Source: Desulfobulbaceae bacterium (GTDB lineage Bacteria > Desulfobacterota > Desulfobulbia > Desulfobulbales > Desulfocapsaceae). Taken from it: a stretch of 35,255 bases of DNA. This document shows, piece after piece, positions 25,561 through 34,458 of the stretch; position 1 is the first letter of the stretch, and each line of letters starts with the position of its first letter. The position numbers were made by a program, and so were the translations under genes. The DNA lies in NCBI GenBank assembly GCA_003249645.1, contig QKIH01000100.1, positions 1 to 35,255 of the forward strand. Reading direction: 5' to 3'. Under the pieces are notes generated by a model. The model was not told the origin of the DNA. It ran no database searches and was given only the letters and a program-made list of their open reading frames with translations.

Positions 25561-26826
25561 TTAACCGAAAATTCCTTTCAGGGTGAAGAAGAAGAGCATT
25601 GCCATGATTGCTCCTGCCGGTAAGGTAACCAGCCATGAGATAATAATATTCAGTACGACCCGTAAATCAAGGGCGCCGATGCCTCTTGCCAGCCCGACAC
25701 CGAGTACAGCGCCAACCAAAATGTGGGTGGTTGAAACGGGAAGGCCTGTTTTTGATGCGATAACAACGGTGCTTGCTGCAGCAAGTTCTGCACAGAAACC
25801 ACGTGAAGGGGTGAGTTCGGTGATTTTTTTGCCGACGGTAAGCATAACCCGGTAGCCGAGGGTAATCAGGCCAAGCACGATGCCGCCGCCGCCGAGCAGC
25901 AGAATCCATAGCGGAAGCTCGGAGTTCTGCATAACTTCACCGTTGGAAGTAACGATGGAGTAAACAGCGGCCAGTGGGCCGATACCGTTTGCAACGTCGT
26001 TGGAACCATGGGCAAAGGCCATGGAACAGGCGGTGAAAAGCATCATCGGGGTGAAAACTTTCTCTACACTGGTGTAGTGGTAGTTCCTGCTTCCGGTTAT
26101 ATCTTCTTCAACTTTGCTGACAAAATAGGCACCGATGGCGGCGGTGATGAGGCCGAAAACAACGGCAACCCCAAAGCTCTGAAAAACAGAAAGGTTGAGC
26201 TTGAGATGGGTCAATCCTTTAAAAAGGGTAACCAGAGAGATAATGAAGCCAACCAGGAAGATATAGTAAGGGGCCCACTTCTTGGCACTTCTCAACGGGT
26301 TGTCGGTGTCAAAAATCAATTTTCGTGTCGACATTACCAGTAAAAAGGCGATGGTTCCGCCGATGGCTGGAGAAATAATCCAGCTGGCAACAACTTCCGC
26401 CACTTTTCCCCAATAGACGGCATCGGGACCGATGCCAACCATTGCAAAACCGATCAGGGCACCAATAATTGAATGGGTGGTTGATACAGGCCAGCCTTTA
26501 GCAGATGCGATCATCAACCAGAAGGCTGCAGCCAGAAGGGCTGCAAGCATACCGTAGACAAGAATTTCAGGGTTGTTGATAATCCCTGAGGGATCGATGA
26601 TTCCTTTTCTGATGGTTTTGGTGACAGAGCCTCCGGCCAGAACAGCGCCTAAAAATTCGAAAATGATGGCAATCCCGATGGCCTGTTTAACAGTGACAGC
26701 ACCTGCTCCTACAGAGGTTCCCATGGCGTTTGCCAGATCGTTTGCACCAATACCCCAGGTCATATAAAGGCCAAAAATAATTGCCAAAATAATCATGGCC
26801 GTACCGTGTGCAGCAATAATTTCCAT
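25561..26826 (-). CDS. pit: PiT family inorganic phosphate transporter
   Basis: 421 residues with about ten to twelve membrane helices. The two inverted PiT signature repeats are present: GANDLANAMG at 27-36 and GSNDVANGIGP near 275. Each sits at the start of a homologous half, and each half contains the GLPVSTTHILVGA / GWPVSTTHSIIGA motif. The family imports metal-phosphate with protons or sodium. It is preceded by the DUF47 gene with a 15-base gap, the standard pairing in bacteria, where the DUF47 protein tunes the transporter. No Pho box was recognised. Confidence 0.95.
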   Translation of the reverse strand: MEIIAAHGTAMIILAIIFGLYMTWGIGANDLANAMGTSVGAGAVTVKQAIGIAIIFEFLGAVLAGGSVTKTIRKGIIDPSGIINNPEILVYGMLAALLAAAFWLMIASAKGWPVSTTHSIIGALIGFAMVGIGPDAVYWGKVAEVVASWIISPAIGGTIAFLLVMSTRKLIFDTDNPLRSAKKWAPYYIFLVGFIISLVTLFKGLTHLKLNLSVFQSFGVAVVFGLITAAIGAYFVSKVEEDITGSRNYHYTSVEKVFTPMMLFTACSMAFAHGSNDVANGIGPLAAVYSIVTSNGEVMQNSELPLWILLLGGGGIVLGLITLGYRVMLTVGKKITELTPSRGFCAELAAASTVVIASKTGLPVSTTHILVGAVLGVGLARGIGALDLRVVLNIIISWLVTLPAGAIMAMLFFFTLKGIFG

Positions 26827-26841
26827 TGTTCTCCCCTTGGC

Positions 26842-27528
26842 TTATTTTGAAAGGAATAAAAGTATTCGATCGCCCATGTTTTCAGTAAGATTAGAAACAT
26901 TCTCAATCAGATCGATAAGTTTGTACCAGAACATGACTGAAACCGGATCCATGCTTTTTTCAACTGTGAAAAGCGCTCTTCTTGTTCTATGGACGATGTT
27001 GTCTATATTGTGTTCACTGCGGCGTACCCCAGCGATAATGTCTTCAACCTGAGCAGATGGTTTGCCGCCAAATCCGACTTCAACGAGAGTGTTGAGCCTT
27101 TTGATCATAATATTGGCATCGTTGGCAATTTCCATGGTTGCTTCGATCAGTTCGCTAAGCAGGGCCTTAAGCTCATCGGGGACAACCATATCACGGTAGG
27201 TCAGTATCTGGCCGATTTCCTCGGCGGAATCGGCAATGCTGTCCTGAATGCTGATAAGGCTCAGGAGGTCTTTACGATCAACCGGCATAAGCAGCGAAGT
27301 TGGCAGGTTCAGGCTGAATTTACTTTTGAGTTTGTCGGCCTCTGTCTCCAGATTGCCGATTTTTTCAGCATAGATATTCACCTGACCCTGATTGTTATTG
27401 TACAGGGCGTCAAAAAGCTGCGGTAGTAAGCTGACACAGGAAAAAACCTTATCCATATGTTCCTGAATAGGTTTAAAAGGGGATTTGCGAACTAAACCGC
27501 TCAGCGGGCTTGTGGATTTGATGGGCAT
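26842..27528 (-). CDS. DUF47 family (PhoU-like) regulator of phosphate transport
   Basis: 228 residues from the ATG at 27528, which has GGAG nine bases upstream; an in-frame TTG at 27543 would start on that site. The all-helical sequence contains the DUF47 marks: KIGNLETEADKLKSKF, LISIQDSIADSAEEIGQ (metal-binding acidic helix), and a C-terminal helix with MFWYKLIDLIENVSNLTENMGDRI. PhoU-like proteins bind metal clusters at such E/D-x3-D motifs. It is co-transcribed with pit and probably restrains it. A hairpin lies in its leader at 27562-27586. Confidence 0.92.
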   Translation of the reverse strand: MPIKSTSPLSGLVRKSPFKPIQEHMDKVFSCVSLLPQLFDALYNNNQGQVNIYAEKIGNLETEADKLKSKFSLNLPTSLLMPVDRKDLLSLISIQDSIADSAEEIGQILTYRDMVVPDELKALLSELIEATMEIANDANIMIKRLNTLVEVGFGGKPSAQVEDIIAGVRRSEHNIDNIVHRTRRALFTVEKSMDPVSVMFWYKLIDLIENVSNLTENMGDRILLFLSK

Positions 27529-27561
27529 TCTTGCACTCTCCAAAAGATGAGGTTCTTATAG

Positions 27562-27586
27562 CGATCTTTTATTGCAAAAAAGATCG
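27562..27586 (-). promoter_or_regulatory. hairpin in the leader of the DUF47-pit operon
   Basis: CGATCTTTT (27562-27570) and AAAAGATCG (27578-27586) are a perfect 9-bp inverted repeat with a 7-base loop, about 35 bases before the DUF47 ATG. On the plus strand ATTTTT follows, but no plus-strand gene ends there. It could be an operator or an RNA element. Confidence 0.35.
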
Positions 27587-27721
27587 ATTTTTCCCGCTCT
27601 TCTCCTTAATCGATAGATAAAAAATGTCAATGGCTATATTAGAGAAGTATTATGGAATTATGAGACTCTTGTTCGGTAAAGTATAGTGAAAAATGCATAG
27701 TTTATTAAAAAAAAAACAGGC

Positions 27722-29809
27722 TTAACTGAGGCTCTTTAAAATAGTGGTGAGCGGCTCAGCCGGATAGGTTATCGGTTGCATCTGTTTATTGATTCTTACA
27801 AAGAAAGCCGGGCCGTTCTGGTGTGCCGAATAAAGTATGTGGTGATTTTTAATGGCACCGACATTGCGCCAGACGCTGCCAAAAGGATCAAGAGGGGTAT
27901 GGCCGACGATGAATGGAGTGCCTTTCGGCGCGCCAAGCGATTTCCTGAAGCGTTTTACATCGCTCTTTGAGTACCCTTTGTAATAATTATACTGTTTAAC
28001 CCTTCCTGTGGTGACCTGCTTTATAAGCTCAGGATTGTATTTGATATTGATAATGTCCTCTTTGGTTACTTCCTCAAGCGGCGGGCCTGCATGGCAGGCT
28101 ATAAACGCGTTGGACATTGCCACATAAGGGAGTGCACTGTAAAATTTTTCCATCAGGTCTGTATAGGCCTGTCCGCGAATCTTCAGCAGTGTCTCTTTCA
28201 TGATAAGACTCTGAAGATAACCGTTTTTGCTGATTGAGGGATCAAAAGAATCGTGATTTCCCCTGAGATAATGCACGTTTTGCGGAAAGGCACATTTTAA
28301 TTGAAAAATGAGATCCATAATCTGGATCGAGCTGACCATATTGTCGAGCTGACCGGAGACTTCGGAATGAACAGCATCACCAAGAAACACCAAAGTGGCA
28401 CATTTTCTTTCAAGACAACTGAGAAGACATCGCTCGCTGATAATTTTCAGCAGGTTATCGGTCTGTCCGTGTAAATCACCGATAAGAACGGGCGTCGATT
28501 CCTCCGGGACAACGAGAAGACCGCCTGCCTCGTTTTCGCTGTTGAGAGGTCGACAGGGCTCATTCTCCATCAAGTCTATAACGTCGGATAAAAGCGATAG
28601 AGCCTGGTCGGGCTCGATTGTGTTTGAAGGAATACCGAACATCTGTTTCAGGCTGAGCAGTGACCGATGGCGATTTGATTCCAGAATTTCCCGGTGATCG
28701 AGGTTATTGATTCTACGAACCTTTGTGGCCCCGTCGTTGGCCATCGGGGTAAGGATGAGGTCGCCGCGACGGTTGGTTATTGTGAGGTGTCTCTTGTCAA
28801 CAGACGGGTCGAAATTGAAGAGATTATGATATTCCCTGTTGCTGGTGCCGAAGAGGACTGTTTCGCCCATCTTGATTCTGGCAAAACCTGAAATCTCATT
28901 TGAGCTGCAGGAATCAAAGGTGGTTATCAGCCAGTTTTTATTATGGCGAAGAAATTTTTTTGATGCACCGAGCGGCAGTTCCGGTTGAAATCTGAAGGTC
29001 TGTTTACCGATAAGCATCTCAAAACTCTTTCCGTCGTGGGCAAGCCTTGATTGCTGAGTGACATCCTGGTACTGAGTGGTCAGACTCAGCCATTTATTCG
29101 GGTCTTTTCTGAAGATCATCCATTTCCAGCCGGAGAGTGTTTTCAGGCTGATTCGTGTTTCGGGTTGCGGAATGATCCAGGGCGGCATCTGCACTTCACC
29201 TGCCTCGACAATGCGCATGGGTGGTTCGGTGAGATCCTGGCGCACGTAGACGGACATCCCTGCACGGTGAAGATAGAGAGCAAGTTGACGGAATTCGGCA
29301 ACCTGTCGTTCAACCATGGAAATGTTGAGGTTTTCATCGACCGGAAAATAGCCGTCTTTATGTCTTGCCTGTCTCCTTTCAAATATAATTTCTGGTGATG
29401 GAATGAGAAATTCGAAGATATATCGTTTCTGCCAGTTGGTAGAAAAAGGTGAAGTACCGGCAGGCAGGATCTTGATACGATCAAGATCGAGTTGAAGAGG
29501 CGGTTTTGCATCCAGCCATTCCTTATCAAAAACCGTCAGGGCTTCTTTGACTCCCTTAAACGGCAGACCAAGATTGATTTCACGAGGCCGGTAGATAAGA
29601 GACTGGTCTTTCCACCAGCCTTTACGGCTGAGATCTATATATCCTTCATTGGGCCAGCCACCGATCTGGTTGATGTAATGGGTCTTTCCTGCACCGGGAG
29701 GGCCAGTGACAACCAGTTGAAGAAATTCCAGGCCGATGGGCAGCATAATGCCGCGGATGTTCTGCAGTTCTTTAATCGGGACAAGTTTCTTTTTTAACGG
29801 GTTTTGCAT
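27722..29809 (-). CDS. P-loop ATPase/kinase - FHA-like - PPP metallophosphatase fusion protein
   Basis: 695 residues, three parts. Residues about 25-200: a P-loop NTPase with the Walker A sequence GPPGAGKTH (36-44), looking like a small kinase domain. Residues about 225-370: a beta-rich region whose end, VLFGTSNREYHNLFNFD then KRHLTITN and NDGATKV, follows the FHA pattern GRS..SRRH..NGT, though the usual GRS arginine is missing (GTS). Residues about 438-690: a PPP-type phosphatase with GDLHG (Asp445, His447), GDAV (Asp478), GNHD (Asn518, His519) and later CHAG and GHTPL. The usual VDRG is replaced by VHSE. Polynucleotide kinase-phosphatases and Ser/Thr phosphatases share this catalytic core. 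No signal peptide is present. The substrate is unknown. It is divergent from the small gene at 30056. Confidence 0.72.
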   Translation of the reverse strand: MQNPLKKKLVPIKELQNIRGIMLPIGLEFLQLVVTGPPGAGKTHYINQIGGWPNEGYIDLSRKGWWKDQSLIYRPREINLGLPFKGVKEALTVFDKEWLDAKPPLQLDLDRIKILPAGTSPFSTNWQKRYIFEFLIPSPEIIFERRQARHKDGYFPVDENLNISMVERQVAEFRQLALYLHRAGMSVYVRQDLTEPPMRIVEAGEVQMPPWIIPQPETRISLKTLSGWKWMIFRKDPNKWLSLTTQYQDVTQQSRLAHDGKSFEMLIGKQTFRFQPELPLGASKKFLRHNKNWLITTFDSCSSNEISGFARIKMGETVLFGTSNREYHNLFNFDPSVDKRHLTITNRRGDLILTPMANDGATKVRRINNLDHREILESNRHRSLLSLKQMFGIPSNTIEPDQALSLLSDVIDLMENEPCRPLNSENEAGGLLVVPEESTPVLIGDLHGQTDNLLKIISERCLLSCLERKCATLVFLGDAVHSEVSGQLDNMVSSIQIMDLIFQLKCAFPQNVHYLRGNHDSFDPSISKNGYLQSLIMKETLLKIRGQAYTDLMEKFYSALPYVAMSNAFIACHAGPPLEEVTKEDIINIKYNPELIKQVTTGRVKQYNYYKGYSKSDVKRFRKSLGAPKGTPFIVGHTPLDPFGSVWRNVGAIKNHHILYSAHQNGPAFFVRINKQMQPITYPAEPLTTILKSLS

Positions 29810-29975
29810 AGTCTTCTCAGGAAAAAGGGAAAGTTACATTATAGAGTGATTCGGAAAAAAAAGAAATCTGCAATCTTATGAGACCATCAGGGATATTGCC
29901 GGATTTGTCAAGGCCGGTGCTCTGTTACAGGAAATATCTTCTAACACTTTAATAATACGAAAAATCATCGAAATA

Positions 29976-30003
29976 TTGACGCAATGTGTAAATAGTGTAA
30001 ACT
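29976..30003 (+). promoter_or_regulatory. candidate sigma70 promoter of the small orphan gene
   Basis: TTGACG at 29976 and TAAACT at 29998 are 16 bases apart, about 55 bases before the ATG at 30056. The region is AT-rich and lies in a divergent gap, so the placement is sensible. Confidence 0.45.
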
Positions 30004-30055
30004 ATGTCGATATTATGGGGGGTTAGATGGCCGGTATATGCTGCAGGGAGATTGT

Positions 30056-30328
30056 ATGGAAATTATCATTGGTTCAATGCCGCCGCTTAAACATAACAGT
30101 TTAAAAGCGCCACCAACCCTGAGTGGGCCGGTGGAGGCACGGGTTCTGCACGTTCGCCCTCCGAGAAAGGGGACTGCAGGACCGTCGGGTATGGAAAGAA
30201 GAACAAAGGAACAGGTTGATCCGGTTCGCGGTCGGGTCCTGACTATACTGGTCCCTGATGCTGATTCTCTGCCGAGTGATCTTGATACGGAGAATTATAA
30301 AGTGATTCTTCGTTTTCAAAAGATGTAA
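30056..30328 (+). CDS. small orphan protein, 90 residues
   Basis: Start at 30056 is set by AGGGAG five bases upstream; an in-frame ATG at 30038 has no such site. The product begins MEIIIGSMPPLKHN, then a Pro/Gly/Arg-rich middle (HVRPPRKGTAGPSG), and ends in a probable beta strand (NYKVILRFQKM). It has no signal peptide, membrane segment or cysteine. I do not recognise it. Promoter, ribosome binding site and terminator are all in place, so it is probably expressed as a single-gene unit. It is the only plus-strand gene after 17960. Confidence 0.6.
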   Translation: MEIIIGSMPPLKHNSLKAPPTLSGPVEARVLHVRPPRKGTAGPSGMERRTKEQVDPVRGRVLTILVPDADSLPSDLDTENYKVILRFQKM

Positions 30329-30360
30329 TAGTATTTATCTGTTTAGCAGGATAACACAAA

Positions 30361-30396
30361 AAAAAAGGGCTGTCCGGTATCGGACAGCCCTTTTTT
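30361..30396 (+). terminator. strong bidirectional terminator
   Basis: GGGCTGTCCG (30367-30376) and CGGACAGCCC (30381-30390) pair perfectly around GTAT, with an A-run before and a T-run after. It serves the small plus-strand gene and, on the minus strand, the glutamate synthase operon that ends at 30424. Confidence 0.93.
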
Positions 30397-30423
30397 GCTT
30401 ACAGCGGTTAAAGCTGCTGCTGT

Positions 30424-32760
30424 TTAGTATGCATTCAAAGTCCAGATTCCGCAAGGACAGGTGTCTGCGCAGAATCCGCATGCGATACACTTCTTGTCAT
30501 CGGAGACATAGGCGTAGTCAATGCGGCCGTCAAAGGCGACATCAACACGCTTGATCGCGCCGGTCGGACAGATGGTTTCGCAAAGGTGACAGTCACGGCA
30601 GGATGCACAGGAGAGACAGCGGCCTGCCTGATCTTCTTCTTTTGCACCTTTATCGGTTGGGTGGTAATGACCGATGGTGATAGCCTGTTGCGGAACAAGC
30701 GGTTTGGTGAACGGCTTCCATTCCTGGCCCTTGATCTCTGCAAGAATATACTCTGCGGCAGTTTTACCTGCGCCGAGCGCGTTGGTTGCAAGACCAGGAC
30801 GCTCAACATCACCGACTGCCAGAATCTTGGCGTCTGAGGTGACATGGGAGTTGGCAGTCTTGATCCAGGCTGCACCGCCGACGGTTACAGTCTCAACGGA
30901 TTCCGGCAGGAACTTGAGGGCCGGTACGTCACCGATGGAGATCAGTACTGTCTGGGCAGGAATGAGCTCACCGTCGTTGGTAACGAGACCTTCTTCGGTT
31001 ATTTCCTTGGTCATAATAGGCCAGCGGAAAGTTGCACCAAGTGCCTCTGCAGCCTCTTTCTCTTTACCGAAGGCAAGAGGCTTCTGGATGTCAACCAGGG
31101 TTACTTTCTCAGCACCGAGACGATAGGCCTCACAGGCAACATCACAACCAACGTTACCGGCACCGATGATAACAACTTGCTTGCCGATTGGATCAGGATT
31201 GTCGCTTTTTGCTTTCTTGAGGAAATCAAGGGCGGCAACAACTTTCTCGTGGCCCGGGAACGGAATACGTCTCGGTTCATGGGTACCGACAGCGATAACC
31301 ACGAAATCGAAATCTTTCTGCAACTCGGCAAATTTCTCTTTGGTCATATCAACGTTCAGATTGACATGGATATTTTCCATCTCGGTGAAACGCTTGATCT
31401 CCTGATCCCAGATTGCCTGAGGGAGACGTTCCCATGGAATAACCTGACCAAGCTTTCCGCCGATCTTGTTGTCATGTTCGAAAATATGAGCCTCAACGCC
31501 GGCTCTGGCAAGCTGCCAGGCAACGTTCATACCACCGGGACCACCGCCGATTACAGCAACCTTTTTACCAAGAGATGCCGCCGGTTTTGGTGCCGGGAAG
31601 TTGCTGACAGCCTGGCCGAGAATCTGCACATCGATGGGATCATCAACGCCGCGGCGCGAGCAGTTCTCCATACACAGGTTCGGACAGACGGAACCGCAAA
31701 CGGAACCCGGCAGCGGGGTATATTCAAGAAGCATCTCGTAAGCCTCATCGGCCTTCCCGGCTCTAAGCAGACGGAGTCGCTCAACGGTAGGGATATGGAT
31801 AGGGCAGTAATAGGTACAAGGCGCTGCTGATTCAAGATTTGCCCAGTAAGGCTTCTTTCTTCGCAGTTCACCGGTTACAATTGCCTCGATCGGAGACCTG
31901 TCAAGACCGGGGGCGAGATCGCGAAGCGGGTCACCGCCGCCGAAGGCTCTGTTCCAGAACTTGTTTTTGAACTCAGCCATCGGCATGGGGCCGGACCACA
32001 TGAGGGCACGTTCCTGCGGGGTGACGGTGTTGAGTACTTTCCATTCTTCACGAACGGTCAGGGTGGCAAGCATGTCCGGTTCACCGATTTTTGCAAGATA
32101 GTCGGGCATATTGTCAACAAGCCATTGCCACTGCTCATCGGTAGGAACGTCGAGTCTTGCATTCTTGTTGGCATAAGAATCATCAATCGGGCCGCGGAAC
32201 ATGATGGTCCCGCCAACCATTCCAACGCATGGACGGTAACCGAGGATGTTCTCAGGGCGCTTCGGATTTACACCGCAGACAACTGCGATACCGCCGCAGT
32301 TGAACTCGGCAAAAGAGTCTCCGGTGGAACCGTAGATCCAGAGTTCCGGCTTTTCGTAGTCCGGGTTCCATTTGGTCATGGTCAGACCACGGGCACCGAT
32401 GGATCCTTTAATAAAAACTTTACCGGCGGCCATGGCATTACATGCACCGTTGCCTGCATCACCAAGTACGGTAATTTCTGCACCGATATTGAGGTAGCCT
32501 ACGTCATCGGAAGTGGCTCCGTGGCAGGTGATGGTTGTACCGGGTAAACCCATACAACCGAGACGCTGTCCGGACGGTCCTTCAACCTCGATATGCAGAC
32601 CGTCTTGATGCTGCAGTCTGATGCCGATATTGTGCTGGCCGTAGGTTTCAAGTTTCAGATGACTGGAAGTTGCGGCAGCTTCTTTAATGAGCTTGCCGAA
32701 CTCCATTGAACTTATTCTGAGGCCTTCATCTGTCTGGCCTTTTATAACAGTCGTAGTCAC
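30424..32760 (-). CDS. glutamate synthase GXGXG domain fused to GltD-like NAD(P)H oxidoreductase with ferredoxin tail
   Basis: 778 residues from a GTG with AAGGAG seven bases upstream. Residues about 1-250 are the beta-helical GXGXG domain that forms the C-terminus of the large subunit of bacterial GOGAT. From about 300 a cysteine-rich GltD-type domain binds two [4Fe-4S] clusters (YYCPIHIP, SVCGSVCPNLCMENC). FAD (VAVIGGGPGG) and NAD(P) (VVIIGAGNVG) Rossmann motifs follow. The last 80 residues add a two-cluster ferredoxin (CLSCASCRDCHLCETICP, CIACGFCADTCPCG). It should feed electrons to the synthase subunit encoded upstream, giving glutamate from 2-oxoglutarate and glutamine-derived ammonia. 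In canonical GOGAT the GXGXG domain belongs to GltB, so this fusion is a rearranged version. Confidence 0.9.
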   Translation of the reverse strand: MTTTVIKGQTDEGLRISSMEFGKLIKEAAATSSHLKLETYGQHNIGIRLQHQDGLHIEVEGPSGQRLGCMGLPGTTITCHGATSDDVGYLNIGAEITVLGDAGNGACNAMAAGKVFIKGSIGARGLTMTKWNPDYEKPELWIYGSTGDSFAEFNCGGIAVVCGVNPKRPENILGYRPCVGMVGGTIMFRGPIDDSYANKNARLDVPTDEQWQWLVDNMPDYLAKIGEPDMLATLTVREEWKVLNTVTPQERALMWSGPMPMAEFKNKFWNRAFGGGDPLRDLAPGLDRSPIEAIVTGELRRKKPYWANLESAAPCTYYCPIHIPTVERLRLLRAGKADEAYEMLLEYTPLPGSVCGSVCPNLCMENCSRRGVDDPIDVQILGQAVSNFPAPKPAASLGKKVAVIGGGPGGMNVAWQLARAGVEAHIFEHDNKIGGKLGQVIPWERLPQAIWDQEIKRFTEMENIHVNLNVDMTKEKFAELQKDFDFVVIAVGTHEPRRIPFPGHEKVVAALDFLKKAKSDNPDPIGKQVVIIGAGNVGCDVACEAYRLGAEKVTLVDIQKPLAFGKEKEAAEALGATFRWPIMTKEITEEGLVTNDGELIPAQTVLISIGDVPALKFLPESVETVTVGGAAWIKTANSHVTSDAKILAVGDVERPGLATNALGAGKTAAEYILAEIKGQEWKPFTKPLVPQQAITIGHYHPTDKGAKEEDQAGRCLSCASCRDCHLCETICPTGAIKRVDVAFDGRIDYAYVSDDKKCIACGFCADTCPCGIWTLNAY

Positions 32761-32817
32761 TGTTCACTCCTTACACTGAAAAGATATTGTTATCCTGTTT
32801 CCGGTTCATGGTATTTG

Positions 32818-34458
32818 CTAGCAGACGTATTTGATCTGAAGTTTGTCTGCAGCTGCCTTATCAGGAATACCAAGAGCGTCAGACATACCAACGGGAAGAC
32901 TCTGTGAGCGTCCAAGAGGAGCCATGATCTTCTTCACTTCGGTCTGAATTGACATAAAGGTCTCAGAAACGCGTTCTGCTACCTTATCCGGGTCAAGACG
33001 TCTGAACAGTTTCGGGTTCTGGCTGGTGATACCTTTCGGACATACACCGATGTTACAGACGTTGCAGCGGCTTTTCTCGTTGCCAAGACAACCGGCGCAG
33101 GACTGCATGATGTATTTGCCGATGTGAACACCGGAAGCTCCGAGCATAATCAGTGCCATTCCGTTCTGGGCTACATTGCCGTTTTTACCTATACCGCCGG
33201 CGGCGAATATCGGAATCTCGTTCTGCTTACCCTGCTTGGCGAGGTCGAGGTAACATTCGCGGATACAGGAAGCGATCGGATGACCGGTTGCATCCATAGA
33301 TACATTGTACGCGGCACCGGTACCACCGTCGATACCGTCGATCATCAGACCGGCAGCATATGGGTTTCTGACCAGGTTGTTCAGTACTGATTTGGCTGAA
33401 GTTGAGGCAGAAATCTTCGGATAGACAGGAACCTCATGGTCAAATGCCATGGAAAGGGTCTGGATCATTTTCATGACAGACTCTTCAATGGAGTAGAGTG
33501 TCTGGTGAACAGGAGGGGAAGGAAGATCAACACCCTCAGGGACACCGCGAAGACGGGCGATAAGTTTGGAAACCTTGTACCACATGAGAAGTCCGCCGTC
33601 ACCGGGCTTGGCACCCTGACCGTACTTGATCTCGATGGCTGCAGGTTTGCACTGCATCTCAGGGATCGCCCTGATGATCTCATCCCATCCGAAGTAACCG
33701 GAAGCGATCTGGAGAATGATGTATTTCAGGTACGGGCTTTTCAAGACCCATGGCGGACATCCGCCCTCACCGGTAGCCATGACGACAGGGATACCGAGAA
33801 CCTCATTACAGTAAGCAACACCCTGGAGAAGACCGAGCCACATGTTCGGGGAAAGGGCGCCGAAAGACATGGAGCCGATGACGAACGGGAAGATCTCTCT
33901 GGTTGGTGGAATCCAGCCGCCGTTGATCTTGCGGTTAATGTATTCTTCTGGTGGAAGGACACGACCAAGGGTTGTAGTAACATTGAATTCGTGACGGCCT
34001 GCATCAAGGGCAGGGTCAGTGAGCATTGAAATCCTGGTGAAGTTGATCCTGTCAAGCAGGTTCGGGCCGCTTACATTACGACGGCCGCCGCGCTTGTTCG
34101 GTTCACCTTTCTGGTTATGCATGAATGCAGTACGGATTTCGTTGTCATTTGGCAGCGGCCTGATTGCCTCGTTGGGGCAGACCATAGCGCACATACCGCA
34201 GCCGATGCAGGCAGTTGCCATGGTGGTGTTCTGGCGGATGCCGGTAAATGTGCGGTATTCGCTGCCGCGCTTTGTGCTCATGATGTCCAGTTTCGGCATT
34301 CTCTGACGTTTGTAAGCCAGCGAAATGGCCCCTTTAGGACAAACTGCAGTACACTGTCCGCAAAGCGTACACCTGTCTTCCCTGTGCTCTATGATCCAGG
34401 GCAGATCGATAGGTGTTATGCTGCTTGGGGTAACGGAAGTTGATCGTGTTGAGACCAT
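32818..34458 (-). CDS. glutamate synthase FMN-binding domain protein with N-terminal ferredoxin
   Basis: 546 residues, the archaeal-type stand-alone synthase. Two [4Fe-4S] clusters at the N-terminus (C30, C33, C36, C40 and C84, C87, C90, C94) receive electrons. The TIM-barrel FMN domain holds SMSFGALSPN, EIKYGQGAKPGDGG and DGGTGAAYN, the standard FMN and 2-oxoglutarate motifs. The C-terminal cysteines of CAGCLGNEKSRCNVCNIGVC are the usual place of the [3Fe-4S] cluster. AAAGGA lies about nine bases before the ATG. The start overlaps the upstream amidotransferase by 43 bases, and the GXGXG-GltD gene follows after 57, so the three genes form one operon. It acts in the cytoplasm. Confidence 0.93.
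   Translation of the reverse strand: MVSTRSTSVTPSSITPIDLPWIIEHREDRCTLCGQCTAVCPKGAISLAYKRQRMPKLDIMSTKRGSEYRTFTGIRQNTTMATACIGCGMCAMVCPNEAIRPLPNDNEIRTAFMHNQKGEPNKRGGRRNVSGPNLLDRINFTRISMLTDPALDAGRHEFNVTTTLGRVLPPEEYINRKINGGWIPPTREIFPFVIGSMSFGALSPNMWLGLLQGVAYCNEVLGIPVVMATGEGGCPPWVLKSPYLKYIILQIASGYFGWDEIIRAIPEMQCKPAAIEIKYGQGAKPGDGGLLMWYKVSKLIARLRGVPEGVDLPSPPVHQTLYSIEESVMKMIQTLSMAFDHEVPVYPKISASTSAKSVLNNLVRNPYAAGLMIDGIDGGTGAAYNVSMDATGHPIASCIRECYLDLAKQGKQNEIPIFAAGGIGKNGNVAQNGMALIMLGASGVHIGKYIMQSCAGCLGNEKSRCNVCNIGVCPKGITSQNPKLFRRLDPDKVAERVSETFMSIQTEVKKIMAPLGRSQSLPVGMSDALGIPDKAAADKLQIKYVC

Noticed and set aside
30844-31830. 328-codon plus-strand frame opposite the glutamate synthase fusion gene
   Set aside because: Antisense shadow of a strongly conserved gene; no initiation site or domain pattern.
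33436-34029. 197-codon plus-strand frame opposite the FMN synthase gene
   Set aside because: Same reason: mirrored frame of a conserved gene without start signals.
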